In this document: in pieces, positions 51,658-59,355 of the stretch
Numbering within the stretch: position 1 is the first letter of the stretch
Layout of the letters: every line of letters begins with the position of its first letter
Assembly (NCBI RefSeq): GCF_000590475.1
Contig: NZ_CP007441.1
Span: 4,595,032-4,659,031 of the forward strand
DNA from: Stutzerimonas stutzeri
GTDB lineage: Bacteria > Pseudomonadota > Gammaproteobacteria > Pseudomonadales > Pseudomonadaceae
DNA length: 64,000 nt
Direction of reading: 5' to 3'
Translations under genes and position numbers: made by a program
The notes under the pieces: generated by a model
The model's input: only the letters and a program-made list of their open reading frames with translations
Database searches by the model: none
What the model was told of the DNA's origin: nothing

Positions 51658-52650
51658 ATGAAAGCCCTACTCCGTACGTCGGTTGTAGCTGCAATGCTGG
51701 TCGCCAGCATGCCCAGTTTCGCCGAAACCGTACTGCGCGCGTCCCACCAGTTTCCCGGCAACCAGGGCGACCCCCGCGACGAAATGGTGCAGATCATCGC
51801 CCGCGAAGTTGCCGCCGCCAATGTCGGTCTGAAGGTTCAGATCTATCCTGCGTCGTCCTTGTACAAGGCCACTGAGCAATGGGGCGCCCTGACCCGAGGG
51901 CAGCTCGACATGACGGCCCTGCCGCTGGATTACGCGTCCGGCCGTGTACCGCAATTCTCCGCCACACTGATGCCCGGGCTGGTGAAGAACTATGACCACG
52001 CCCAGCGCCTGAACGAGTCGGACTTCATCAAGGAAATACACGCGATTGCCGAGAAGAACGGCGCGATCATCCTGGCCGATGCCTGGCTGGCCGGTGGGTT
52101 CGCCTCCAAGGAAAGCTGCATTACTTCGCCCGACACCATCAAGGGCCAGGTCATCCGCGCCGCCGGGCCGGCCTTCGAAAACATGCTCGCCGCCGCCGGT
52201 GCCTCGATATCGTCGATGCCGTCCTCCGAGATCTACAGCGGCATGCAGACCGGCGTACTGGACGCCGCCAACACATCGAACGACAGCTTCGTCTCGTACC
52301 GCCTGTATGAACAGGTGAAATGCCTGACCGCGCCGGGTGAAAACGCCCTGTGGTTCATGTATGAACCCGTCCTCATCTCCAAGCGCACCTTCGACAAGTT
52401 CACCCCGGAACAAAAGGAAGCCATGCTCGCCGCAGCAAGCAAGGCCGAAGCCTACTTCGCCGAGGAAGGTCCCAAAGGCGAGCAGCGGATGAACGAGACC
52501 TTTTCCAAGGCCGGCGTCAAGGTCGTGAGCCTGAGCAAAGAGGAACACGACGCCTGGATGCAAGTCGCGCGCGACTCTTCCTACAAGTACTTCGCAGAGA
52601 AAGTCAAAGGCGGCCAAGACCTTCTGGACAAGGCACTCGCCGTGCAGTGA
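51658..52650 (+). CDS. TRAP transporter binding protein (DctP type), malonate module
   Basis: The 330-residue protein has a signal peptide (MKALLRTSVVAAMLVASMPS, cleaved near FAET) and DctP features: HQFPGNQGDPRDEMVQIIARE, YPASSLYKATEQWGALTRGQ, VIRAAGPAFENMLAAAGAS and MPSSEIYSGMQTGVLDAANT. The arginine in QVIRAAG is the carboxylate-contacting arginine of the family. The gene ends with the hairpin that precedes the small permease. Solute is probably malonate, because the unit lies inside a malonate locus that lacks mdcLM. Confidence 0.88.
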   Translation: MKALLRTSVVAAMLVASMPSFAETVLRASHQFPGNQGDPRDEMVQIIAREVAAANVGLKVQIYPASSLYKATEQWGALTRGQLDMTALPLDYASGRVPQFSATLMPGLVKNYDHAQRLNESDFIKEIHAIAEKNGAIILADAWLAGGFASKESCITSPDTIKGQVIRAAGPAFENMLAAAGASISSMPSSEIYSGMQTGVLDAANTSNDSFVSYRLYEQVKCLTAPGENALWFMYEPVLISKRTFDKFTPEQKEAMLAAASKAEAYFAEEGPKGEQRMNETFSKAGVKVVSLSKEEHDAWMQVARDSSYKYFAEKVKGGQDLLDKALAVQ

Positions 52651-52660
52651 TGCACCACAT

Positions 52661-52679
52661 GGCCGCTTCCTCAGCGGCC
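52661..52679. promoter_or_regulatory. Hairpin between dctP- and dctQ-type genes
   Basis: GGCCGCT (52661-52667) and AGCGGCC (52673-52679) form a perfect 7-bp G+C stem with a 5-base loop, ten bases after the binding-protein stop, without a T-run. Such hairpins often protect the upstream message and give more binding protein than permease. Confidence 0.6.
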
Positions 52680-52740
52680 TTCGCTGTGTTCGAGCTCGCG
52701 CCGCGCTCCTGCTTTATGGCTCGGGTTTAAAGGAGTCCCC

Positions 52741-53310
52741 ATGCCCAGACGATTCATTCGCTCCATCGAGGCCCTGTCGCGCCTCGGTGGGGTCAGCTCC
52801 GTGTTGCTGTTGATCATCGCCATGGTTGTCATGTGTCAGATGATCCTGATGCGCTACCTGTTCAGAGCGCCCACCGTCTGGCAGACCGAAGTCGTGGTGT
52901 TTGCCGCCACCGCGGCGATATTCATCGGTGCGCCTTACGTATTGATGAAGAAGGGCCACGTCGGCGTCGACGTCGTAGAGTTGATGATGTCCCCGCCAAA
53001 CCGACGCCGCATGCAGCTGCTCGGTGCGGTGCTGGGCCTGACGTTCTGCGTGCTGATGACCGTGGCGAGCGTCATCTACGTGCACGAGGCCTGGGAAGGC
53101 GGCTGGACCACCCCGACGATTGCCGCCATACCGCTGTGGATTCCCGCAACGCCCATGCTGGTGGGCTTCGGCCTGCTGTGTCTGCAATACGTGGTAGAGA
53201 TGATGAAGCTGATATGCCCCGCGCTGGCGATCTCGGGGCAGCAAAGCGACTCGGCCGCGAAAGACGAAATCATCGGCCACAGCCGCCAGAATCTGGGAGA
53301 AGCACCATGA
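52741..53310 (+). CDS. TRAP transporter small permease (DctQ type), malonate module
   Basis: The 189-residue protein has four hydrophobic helices, the family pattern RAPTVWQTEVVVFAATAAIFIGAPYVLMKKGHVGVDVVELM in the second, and a short polar tail. It joins the binding protein to the large permease. Its stop region overlaps the next start by four bases (ATGA), so the two permeases are translationally coupled. The ATG at 52741 has AAAGGAG upstream. Confidence 0.88.
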   Translation: MPRRFIRSIEALSRLGGVSSVLLLIIAMVVMCQMILMRYLFRAPTVWQTEVVVFAATAAIFIGAPYVLMKKGHVGVDVVELMMSPPNRRRMQLLGAVLGLTFCVLMTVASVIYVHEAWEGGWTTPTIAAIPLWIPATPMLVGFGLLCLQYVVEMMKLICPALAISGQQSDSAAKDEIIGHSRQNLGEAP

Positions 53311-54623
53311 CTCCAACCCTTGCAGGTACGCTTCTGATCTGTGCCTTGCTCCTGTTTCTGGCCACCGGCATGCCGATCGCCTTTGCCCTCGGCCTGGCGG
53401 CCATGGGCGGTCTGTTCATGGCGATGGGGCCCGATGTCATCGGCGTTGTGGCGGAAACCATGTTCGCTGGCATCGGCAATCTGGCATTCGTCTCGATTCC
53501 TATGTTCGTGCTGATGGGCGCCATCGTCGCCGGCACCCCCGCCGGAGCCGACCTTTATCGCGCACTGGATCGCTGGATGTACAAGGTTCCAGGTGGCTTG
53601 GTGTTATCCAACATCGGGGCCTGTGCGGTATTTTCCGGCATGACCGGCTCGAGCCCGGCCACTTGCGCTGCGATCGGCAAGCTGGGCATTCCTGAGATGA
53701 TCAACCGAGGCTACCCCTCTTCGGTGGCGACCGGGTCGATTGCCGCGGGCGGCACGCTCGGCATCCTGCTGCCGCCGTCGGTGACGATGATCATCTACGG
53801 CATCGCCACGGAAACATCCATCGGCCGGCTTTTCCTCGCCGGGGTTCTACCGGGCCTGATGCTGACCGCCATGTTCATGTGCTGGGCGATGATCGATGCC
53901 CGCCGCAAGGGCTTTCGCTTCGGTACCGAAGGTGTGTACTACAGCTTGCGCGATAAGCTGTCAGCGCTGCCGCGGATATTCCCGCTGATCCTGGTCATCA
54001 TCGGCGTGCTTTACGTGCTTTACGGCGGAGTGGCCACGCCTTCCGAAGCAGCGGGCGCCGGCGCCATGCTCACGCTGGTGGTGGTGGTGCTGGCTTACCG
54101 GCTGTTCAAGCTGGGCACCTTCCGCAACATCTTCAGCTCCGGCATGCGTGAAAGCGTCATGATCATGATGATCCTGGCTTCCGCCGAGCTGTTTGCCTTC
54201 GCATTGTCTTCGCTCTACATCACTCAATCGCTGGCCGAGACGATTGCCAGTCTGGAGGTCAACCGCTGGGTCCTGATGGGCGTGATCAACGTGTTCCTGC
54301 TGGTGGCCGGGATGTTCCTTCCGCCGGTGGCCGTCATCGTGATGTCCGCGCCTTTGCTGTTCCCTATCGTCGTGCAGGCCGGCTTCGATCCCTACTGGTT
54401 CGCGGTGGTGCTGACCATCAACATGGAGATCGGCCTGATCACCCCGCCGCTGGGCCTGAATCTTTTCGTCATCAATGGCATCGCACCCCAGGTGCCGACG
54501 CGGGAAATTCTTTGGGGCGCCCTCCCATACGCACTGGTCATGGTGCTGGCGATCATTGTGCTGTGCCTATTCCCACAGATCGCGACCGTTCTGCCTGACT
54601 ACGTCATGGGCGAAGCGCTCTAG
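53307..54623 (+). CDS. TRAP transporter large permease (DctM type), malonate module
   Basis: The 438-residue protein has about twelve helices and DctM motifs: SIPMFVLMGAIVAGTPAGADLYRALDRW, VFSGMTGSSPATCAAIGKLGIPEM, ILLPPSVTMIIYG and ITPPLGLNLFVINGIA. The ATG at 53307 is fixed by the overlap with the small permease; upstream in-frame codons belong to a different frame of that gene. A strong terminator follows 36 bases later. Confidence 0.9.
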   Translation: MTPTLAGTLLICALLLFLATGMPIAFALGLAAMGGLFMAMGPDVIGVVAETMFAGIGNLAFVSIPMFVLMGAIVAGTPAGADLYRALDRWMYKVPGGLVLSNIGACAVFSGMTGSSPATCAAIGKLGIPEMINRGYPSSVATGSIAAGGTLGILLPPSVTMIIYGIATETSIGRLFLAGVLPGLMLTAMFMCWAMIDARRKGFRFGTEGVYYSLRDKLSALPRIFPLILVIIGVLYVLYGGVATPSEAAGAGAMLTLVVVVLAYRLFKLGTFRNIFSSGMRESVMIMMILASAELFAFALSSLYITQSLAETIASLEVNRWVLMGVINVFLLVAGMFLPPVAVIVMSAPLLFPIVVQAGFDPYWFAVVLTINMEIGLITPPLGLNLFVINGIAPQVPTREILWGALPYALVMVLAIIVLCLFPQIATVLPDYVMGEAL

Positions 54624-54658
54624 AGCAAGATGTCGGCCTCGGCCCATCGGCCATATAG

Positions 54659-54684
54659 CGGGCTTCCTCGGAAGCCCGTTTTTT
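54659..54684 (+). terminator. Rho-independent terminator of the TRAP genes
   Basis: CGGGCTTCC (54659-54667) and GGAAGCCCG (54670-54678) form a 9-bp stem with a 2-base TC loop (in practice a 4-base loop with the closing pair open), followed by TTTTTT. It ends the rightward TRAP unit before the convergent mdc operon. Confidence 0.92.
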
Positions 54685-54899
54685 CTGCGATGAACTGAGT
54701 CCAATCCCTGAGCAATAGCGGCAGATCCGATGGCAATCATCGACCAGCCCGGTTCGTCAGATGTCACTGAAGGAGCGTTGGTAGACCTATGAGGCGCCGC
54801 TGTTAGAGCGAGGACGGCTGAAGGGCGCGCGGCCTCGCAGGCAGCTACTTCGAGAATCGGTGTCGGTGCGATTGGGGCTCAAGATACGCTTTTGTATCT

Positions 54900-55835
54900 C
54901 TACTCGGCTCGATCGGCTTCCTGACGCAGCAAGGCGTCCAGGGTGTCCAGCCGGGCGCCATCGAAAGCGACCAGCGTGCCTTGATCGAAAACCCGCCGCG
55001 CCAGGCCGGTCAGCACCGAGCCCGGGGGCAGTTCGATATGCAGCCGTACCCCGCGCTCGTAGGCGGTGCGCAGGGTGCCGTGCCAGTCGACGACGCGGCA
55101 CATGTTGAAGGCCAGATCATCGCGCAATCGCACAGGATCGGCGATGGGTCGTGCCGTGGTGCTGCTCAGGTAGCGGATACGTGGCGCGCGCAGCTCGACG
55201 CGGGTGAAGGCCTCGGCCAATTGCGCGGCCGGGGTGTCCAGCAAAGCACTGTGGGATGGCACGCTCACGGCGAGCCGCTTGACGCAAGAGGCACCCAACG
55301 CCTGTGCCCGCTGTGCGACCGCAGCCATGGCCGAGTCTGCACCGGCGATGACGATCTGGTTGTCGGCGTTGATGTTAGCCAGGTGCACCGGTGATTGTTC
55401 GCCATGCACTTCTGCGAGTAGCCGTTCGACCGTTCCCAGGTCGAGGCCGATGACTGCGGTCATGCCGAAGCCCTCTGGATAAGCGTTCTGCATCAGCTCG
55501 CCACGCAGGGCGACCAGCCGCACGGCATCGCGATAATCCAGCGCACCGGCCACCACCGCGGCGGCATAGGCGCCGATGGACAGGCCCGCAACATAGTCGG
55601 GCACCTGACCGCCGCGCATCAGCAACCGAGCCCCGGCGACACCGGCGATCAGCAAACAGAGTTGCACGGCGCGGGTGGAGACCAGCGCCTGTTCGCTGTC
55701 CAGAGCCAGCGCATCTTCGCCCAGAGCCTCGCTTGCCTGGTCAAGGCATTCCCGCACGTCCGGCTCCTGCGGAAGACGATGCAGCATGCCGGGTTTCTGC
55801 GCACCCTGTCCGGGAAAGGCGAACAGGCTGCTCAT
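54900..55835 (-). CDS. mdcH: Malonyl-CoA:ACP transacylase of malonate decarboxylase
   Basis: The 311-residue protein has the acyltransferase start LFAFPGQGAQKPGML and the nucleophile elbow GLSIGAY (Ser86), a Leu-Ser form of the usual GHSxG found in MdcH. It also has the catalytic histidine motif VPSHSALLD and INADNQIVIAG. It loads malonyl groups onto the MdcC carrier protein to start the catalytic cycle. The ATG at 55835 overlaps the mdcG stop by ATGA. It is the last gene of the mdc operon here; mdcL and mdcM, which usually follow, are absent. Confidence 0.93.
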   Translation of the reverse strand: MSSLFAFPGQGAQKPGMLHRLPQEPDVRECLDQASEALGEDALALDSEQALVSTRAVQLCLLIAGVAGARLLMRGGQVPDYVAGLSIGAYAAAVVAGALDYRDAVRLVALRGELMQNAYPEGFGMTAVIGLDLGTVERLLAEVHGEQSPVHLANINADNQIVIAGADSAMAAVAQRAQALGASCVKRLAVSVPSHSALLDTPAAQLAEAFTRVELRAPRIRYLSSTTARPIADPVRLRDDLAFNMCRVVDWHGTLRTAYERGVRLHIELPPGSVLTGLARRVFDQGTLVAFDGARLDTLDALLRQEADRAE

Positions 55836-56452
55836 GCGACCTGCGCCTGCTGCTGCCATGGGTTGTCGATCAACCGCGCGCCGGTGGGGCACTTGAGCAA
55901 AACGCGGGCCGAGTCACCGGCCCACTCACGCAGGGCGATGGCGCCAGACGGCGTTTCCAGTTGCAGGTCCACGCGGCATGGGCTGCTTTCCAGAAGACCC
56001 AGCAGTTCCCGCGCCGCAGGGCGCGACAGCTCGGTCGGCGTGCGAAGCAGCAGATCTAGGTCGCTTTGCGGATGGACAACCGCAAGCCCAGTAGCCAGTT
56101 GATAACCGACCGAACCGGTTACGCCCCAACGTAGCCCCAGGCCGTCTAGAGCGGGCTTCAGCAACGCCAACGCACACAGTGCCGGCTGGCCGCCGGGTGG
56201 CACTGATTCGACGAGCTGTTCGGGGCGCACGCAACGCACGAGAGCGCTCGCCGGTACCACCGCAGCGAAACGTTGGTCACGGCTGGCGCCACGCAGACCC
56301 ACCGCTATCTGACCGCTCGCCACCATGGCCCGGCGCACCACCACTGGCTGCCCGGCGATTAGCACCTGACGCGCCCAGGCGGGTGCGTCGGCCGGGAGAT
56401 GGGCTGGGGTCATGCCCCACAGCAGGTCATGAGCGAGTGGAGCCTCACGCAT
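55832..56452 (-). CDS. mdcG: Phosphoribosyl-dephospho-CoA transferase (holo-ACP synthase)
   Basis: The 206-residue protein has a nucleotidyltransferase-like motif: GVTGSVGYQLATGLAVVHPQSDLDLLLRTP, with the SDLDLL acidic pair expected to bind metal. MdcG attaches the triphosphoribosyl-dephospho-CoA prosthetic group to MdcC. The ATG at 56452 has GAGGA nine bases upstream; several in-frame ATGs up to 56530 are less well placed. It follows mdcE by 81 bases. Confidence 0.9.
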   Translation of the reverse strand: MREAPLAHDLLWGMTPAHLPADAPAWARQVLIAGQPVVVRRAMVASGQIAVGLRGASRDQRFAAVVPASALVRCVRPEQLVESVPPGGQPALCALALLKPALDGLGLRWGVTGSVGYQLATGLAVVHPQSDLDLLLRTPTELSRPAARELLGLLESSPCRVDLQLETPSGAIALREWAGDSARVLLKCPTGARLIDNPWQQQAQVA

Positions 56453-56533
56453 TAGCGGCGTCCTCATAATCATCATTGTCGAGTCGCTGAACAGCTGAAG
56501 CGGCGCAGAGCGGCTAACCGCCCTGCGCAATGT

Positions 56534-57319
56534 CTACCATTGTTCGCGCAATAGCTCCCGCACCCGTAGTGATGCCTCGCGGTTCGGCGCGCCGAGACGG
56601 CCACTCAGATCGGTGCTGCTACCGATGTCAGCCACGGCTTTTTGCAGGCAGTCACGCACCCGCTGCAGGTCATCACCCGCCGGCTGCTCGATGTCGTCCA
56701 CCGACAGGGTTTCCCAGAGCAGGCCGAGGGTGGCGTAATTGTCGATGTCGTAGGCCATCGGTGGGTGTTTCGACGCCAGCGCTTCGAGCTCCTCGACACT
56801 GCGCAGGGTGATGCGCGCGGCGGCGGCCTTACCCATGGCGTGCACCATCACGCCCGGGTCGCGCAGGGCGATGATCCGCTGGGCCTGGTAGCCGTGGGCG
56901 AGAAAGGCACCGGACATGGCTTTGCCCACCAGCAGGGCGATCACCGGATGGCCGGCCAGCCGCGCCCTGGCATAACCATCCACCGCCCCGGCGAGTGCCT
57001 GATGAATGCCAAGGGCTTCCTCGCGGCGCCCATAGGCCTGGCTCGGCACGTCGACCACGGCCACCAGCACACGCTTGTCAGCCTTGTCGCGATCGGCTTC
57101 GATCACCTCGTCCACCGCTTTGCCCAGGCCCCAACCTTCGAGCAGGCCGACCTCGCCATTGCGGGCACGAAGGAACGGATTCTCGGCATCCGGCACCACG
57201 GCGATGTAGCGTGCGGCGCGATTGCCCAGCGTTCCGTCGACGACCTTTACCGACGGCGGATACCCCGCGAGAACTTGGCCGCCGGCCAAGGCTTGCAACC
57301 AGATCAATCCGCGGCTCAT
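56534..57319 (-). CDS. mdcE: Malonate decarboxylase gamma subunit
   Basis: The 261-residue crotonase-fold protein has the MdcE pattern: VVDGTLGNRAARYIAVVPDAENPFLRARNGEVGLLEGWGLG, VLVAVVDVPSQAYGRREEALGIHQALAGAVD and HPVIALLVGKAMSGAFLAHGYQAQRI. With MdcD it forms the carboxy-lyase that decarboxylates malonyl-ACP to acetyl-ACP. The start overlaps the mdcD stop by ATGA. Confidence 0.93.
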   Translation of the reverse strand: MSRGLIWLQALAGGQVLAGYPPSVKVVDGTLGNRAARYIAVVPDAENPFLRARNGEVGLLEGWGLGKAVDEVIEADRDKADKRVLVAVVDVPSQAYGRREEALGIHQALAGAVDGYARARLAGHPVIALLVGKAMSGAFLAHGYQAQRIIALRDPGVMVHAMGKAAAARITLRSVEELEALASKHPPMAYDIDNYATLGLLWETLSVDDIEQPAGDDLQRVRDCLQKAVADIGSSTDLSGRLGAPNREASLRVRELLREQW

Positions 57320-58182
57320 TGGGCATCTCCTTCATAGAGGGCACGCACCGCGGCGGCACCGTGCTGCGTGCGGGAATCCAACCCTGTCAGGCGTTGCAGG
57401 AACCAGGCATGACGGCGACTGCGTGGCTGCGCAGGCTTGCCCAGAGCAAACAGCGTGTGCAGCTTCTCGCGGATAAGATCGGTATCGTCGGCGACATAGG
57501 CGTCAACCAGACCGCTGGCATAACGCTGCTCACCGCCGCTCAGGCTCCAGATAAACGGGCGGTCGCGCGAATCGTATTCTTCGATGCCGGCTTCCTGCTC
57601 GATCACCTGTGGGCCGTTGAGGCCGATACGGGCTTCGCGGGTGGCGACCAGGTAGCTGCACAGCCCAGCCGCGATGGACATGCCGCCGAAGCAGCCGACC
57701 GAGCCGGCGACCACGCCGATCACTGGCTGGTAGTCACGCAATTCGACGATGGCCGCCTGGATCTCGGCGATGGCCGCCAGGCCCAGGTTGGCTTCCTGCA
57801 GACGTACACCGCCGGTTTCCAACAGCAGCACGGCGCGGGTCGGGATGCCATTGCGGTTGTCTTCGATGGCCAGCTCCAGCGCGCCGGCGATCTTCGCGCC
57901 GCCGACTTCACCCATGCTGCCGCCCTGGAATGCGCCTTCAATGGCGGCGATTACTGCCGGTTGGCCGTCGAGAGTGCCCTTGGCGACCACCACGCCGTCA
58001 TCGGACTGGGTGACGATGCCCTGCTTCGGCAGCCAGGGTGAGGTGATGCGTTCAAAGGGATCAAGCAGTTCGCGAAAACTGCCTTCATCCATCAGCGCGC
58101 GAGCACGCTGGCGAGCGCCGAGTTCGACGAAGCTGCGCGACTTGAGTAAACGGGCCACATTGTCAGCAGGCGAATCAGTCAT
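57316..58182 (-). CDS. mdcD: Malonate decarboxylase beta subunit
   Basis: The 288-residue protein is related to acetyl-CoA carboxylase beta-type carboxyltransferases: GVVVAKGTLDGQPAVIAAIEGAFQGGSMGEVGGAKIAGALELA, then VLLLETGGVRLQEANLGLAAIAEIQAAIV and GVVAGSVGCFGGMSIAAGLCSYLVAT. It is the partner of MdcE in decarboxylation. The ATG at 58182 overlaps the end of mdcC by eight bases; the frame extending to 58242 lies within mdcC. Confidence 0.94.
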   Translation of the reverse strand: MTDSPADNVARLLKSRSFVELGARQRARALMDEGSFRELLDPFERITSPWLPKQGIVTQSDDGVVVAKGTLDGQPAVIAAIEGAFQGGSMGEVGGAKIAGALELAIEDNRNGIPTRAVLLLETGGVRLQEANLGLAAIAEIQAAIVELRDYQPVIGVVAGSVGCFGGMSIAAGLCSYLVATREARIGLNGPQVIEQEAGIEEYDSRDRPFIWSLSGGEQRYASGLVDAYVADDTDLIREKLHTLFALGKPAQPRSRRHAWFLQRLTGLDSRTQHGAAAVRALYEGDAQ

Positions 58183-58474
58183 GGCCGACCTCCTCCAACC
58201 CCTGCTCCAGGCGCAAACGAACGACGCCGGGTGTGGCCCCAAAATCGTGAATGTCGATGTTCAAGGCCGGCGGCGTCTGCTCGCGGAACATTCGCTCGAA
58301 CAGGTGCCTCCAGCGCTGCTCGGCACCGTTGACCGAGGTAACCACCTGGATTGCCAGCTTGCCGGCCTGGCCGGGCTCGAGCAGCACTTCCAGATCGCCC
58401 GAGCCGACCACGCCGACCAGGGCCTTGCCGCGGGCGGGCTGCCCGGCGGCGAATTCGAAAGACAGGGTTTCCAT
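58175..58474 (-). CDS. mdcC: Malonate decarboxylase acyl carrier protein (delta subunit)
   Basis: The 99-residue protein has the MdcC sequence METLSFEFAAGQPARGKALVG then VVGSGDLEVLLEPGQAG, in which the serine (about residue 25) carries the CoA-like prosthetic group, and VTSVNGAEQRWRHLFERM. It carries the acetyl and malonyl groups between subunits. The ATG at 58474 is preferred; a TTG two codons earlier lies inside the mdcB stop. Confidence 0.93.
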   Translation of the reverse strand: METLSFEFAAGQPARGKALVGVVGSGDLEVLLEPGQAGKLAIQVVTSVNGAEQRWRHLFERMFREQTPPALNIDIHDFGATPGVVRLRLEQGLEEVGHD

Positions 58475-58476
58475 GT

Positions 58477-59355
58477 TCAATTGCTCCCAGTCGGCGCCGA
58501 CGCAGCGGGCGTCAGACGGTCGAGGAATAAGGTGGCAGCCAAGAGGTCAGCGGCGCCGCCCGGCGAGGCGTTTAGGGCGAGCATGTCGCGATCCAATTCT
58601 CGCAATTGACGGCGACCGGCGAGGCTGGCGGCACCACCGGCATTGAGCACGGCGCGGGCGCCCTGCTGCATGCGGTTCAGCCCATCGAGCCCCGCGCGAT
58701 GCAGCACGCAAGTATCGGTCAGGCTGCTCATGATCGCCAGCAGTGCATCGAGCCGGGCGTTCTGCTCACCCGCCCCGCTGCGGCGGCTCACCAGCAGCTG
58801 TGGCAGGCCTTGTTCGATGACGGCGGGAAAGCCGTGCTGTGCCTGTTCCCGCGCACCGAGCACGCCATAAGTACGGCATACCCGTGCACCGTGGCTGTCC
58901 GGGTTGTGTGGCGCAGCCGGGTCTCTCAACCGCGCCAGTGCAGCGGCCGTTGCCGCAACGCTTCGGGCGTCAGGCGCGTCGGCTTCCAGCGCCGCCGCTG
59001 CGCTGAGCAGCCCCAGCGCCCAGATCGCGCCACGATGGGTATTCACGCCAGCGGCGACGCGGAGCATCTCGGCTTCGCCGTCGCGGCCCAGTTGGCCAAG
59101 GTTTTGTCGCAACGGCTGACTAACTTCGCCAAAGGTCTGTGCGGCTTCAGCCATCGCTTTGAACGCCGGCCACAGCGCATGAGCCGAAGCGTGCATCAGC
59201 CCCAGGTGCAGATCTCCGTGCGCTCCGTTGCCGCGCCGGTCGACCAGCCCCGGCTTGGGCGACAGGTCGGCCTCGTCGATCAGCGTCTGCACCGCCAGAT
59301 CGGCCAGGCGCTCGGCCGGTGATGGCTGCTCTTGTCTTGCTATGAGTGCACTCAT
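58477..59355 (-). CDS. mdcB: Triphosphoribosyl-dephospho-CoA synthase
   Basis: The 292-residue helical protein has the CitG/MdcB pattern: LADLAVQTLIDEADLSPKPGLVDRRGNGAHGDLHLGLMHASAHAL, GVNTHRGAIWALGLLSAAAA and SSLTDTCVLHRAG. It makes the prosthetic-group precursor from ATP and dephospho-CoA. The ATG at 59355 shares its base with the mdcA stop (TGATG); an in-frame start at 59403 is within mdcA. Confidence 0.93.
   Translation of the reverse strand: MSALIARQEQPSPAERLADLAVQTLIDEADLSPKPGLVDRRGNGAHGDLHLGLMHASAHALWPAFKAMAEAAQTFGEVSQPLRQNLGQLGRDGEAEMLRVAAGVNTHRGAIWALGLLSAAAALEADAPDARSVAATAAALARLRDPAAPHNPDSHGARVCRTYGVLGAREQAQHGFPAVIEQGLPQLLVSRRSGAGEQNARLDALLAIMSSLTDTCVLHRAGLDGLNRMQQGARAVLNAGGAASLAGRRQLRELDRDMLALNASPGGAADLLAATLFLDRLTPAASAPTGSN

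Noticed and set aside
52833..53306. N-terminal extension of the large TRAP permease
   Set aside because: It reads the small permease gene in the wrong frame; the ATG at 53307 gives the normal DctM start.
54882..54899. AGATAC/GTATCT inverted repeat right after mdcH as a terminator
   Set aside because: The stem is only six base pairs and no T-run follows on the minus strand, so it is not convincing as a rho-independent terminator.
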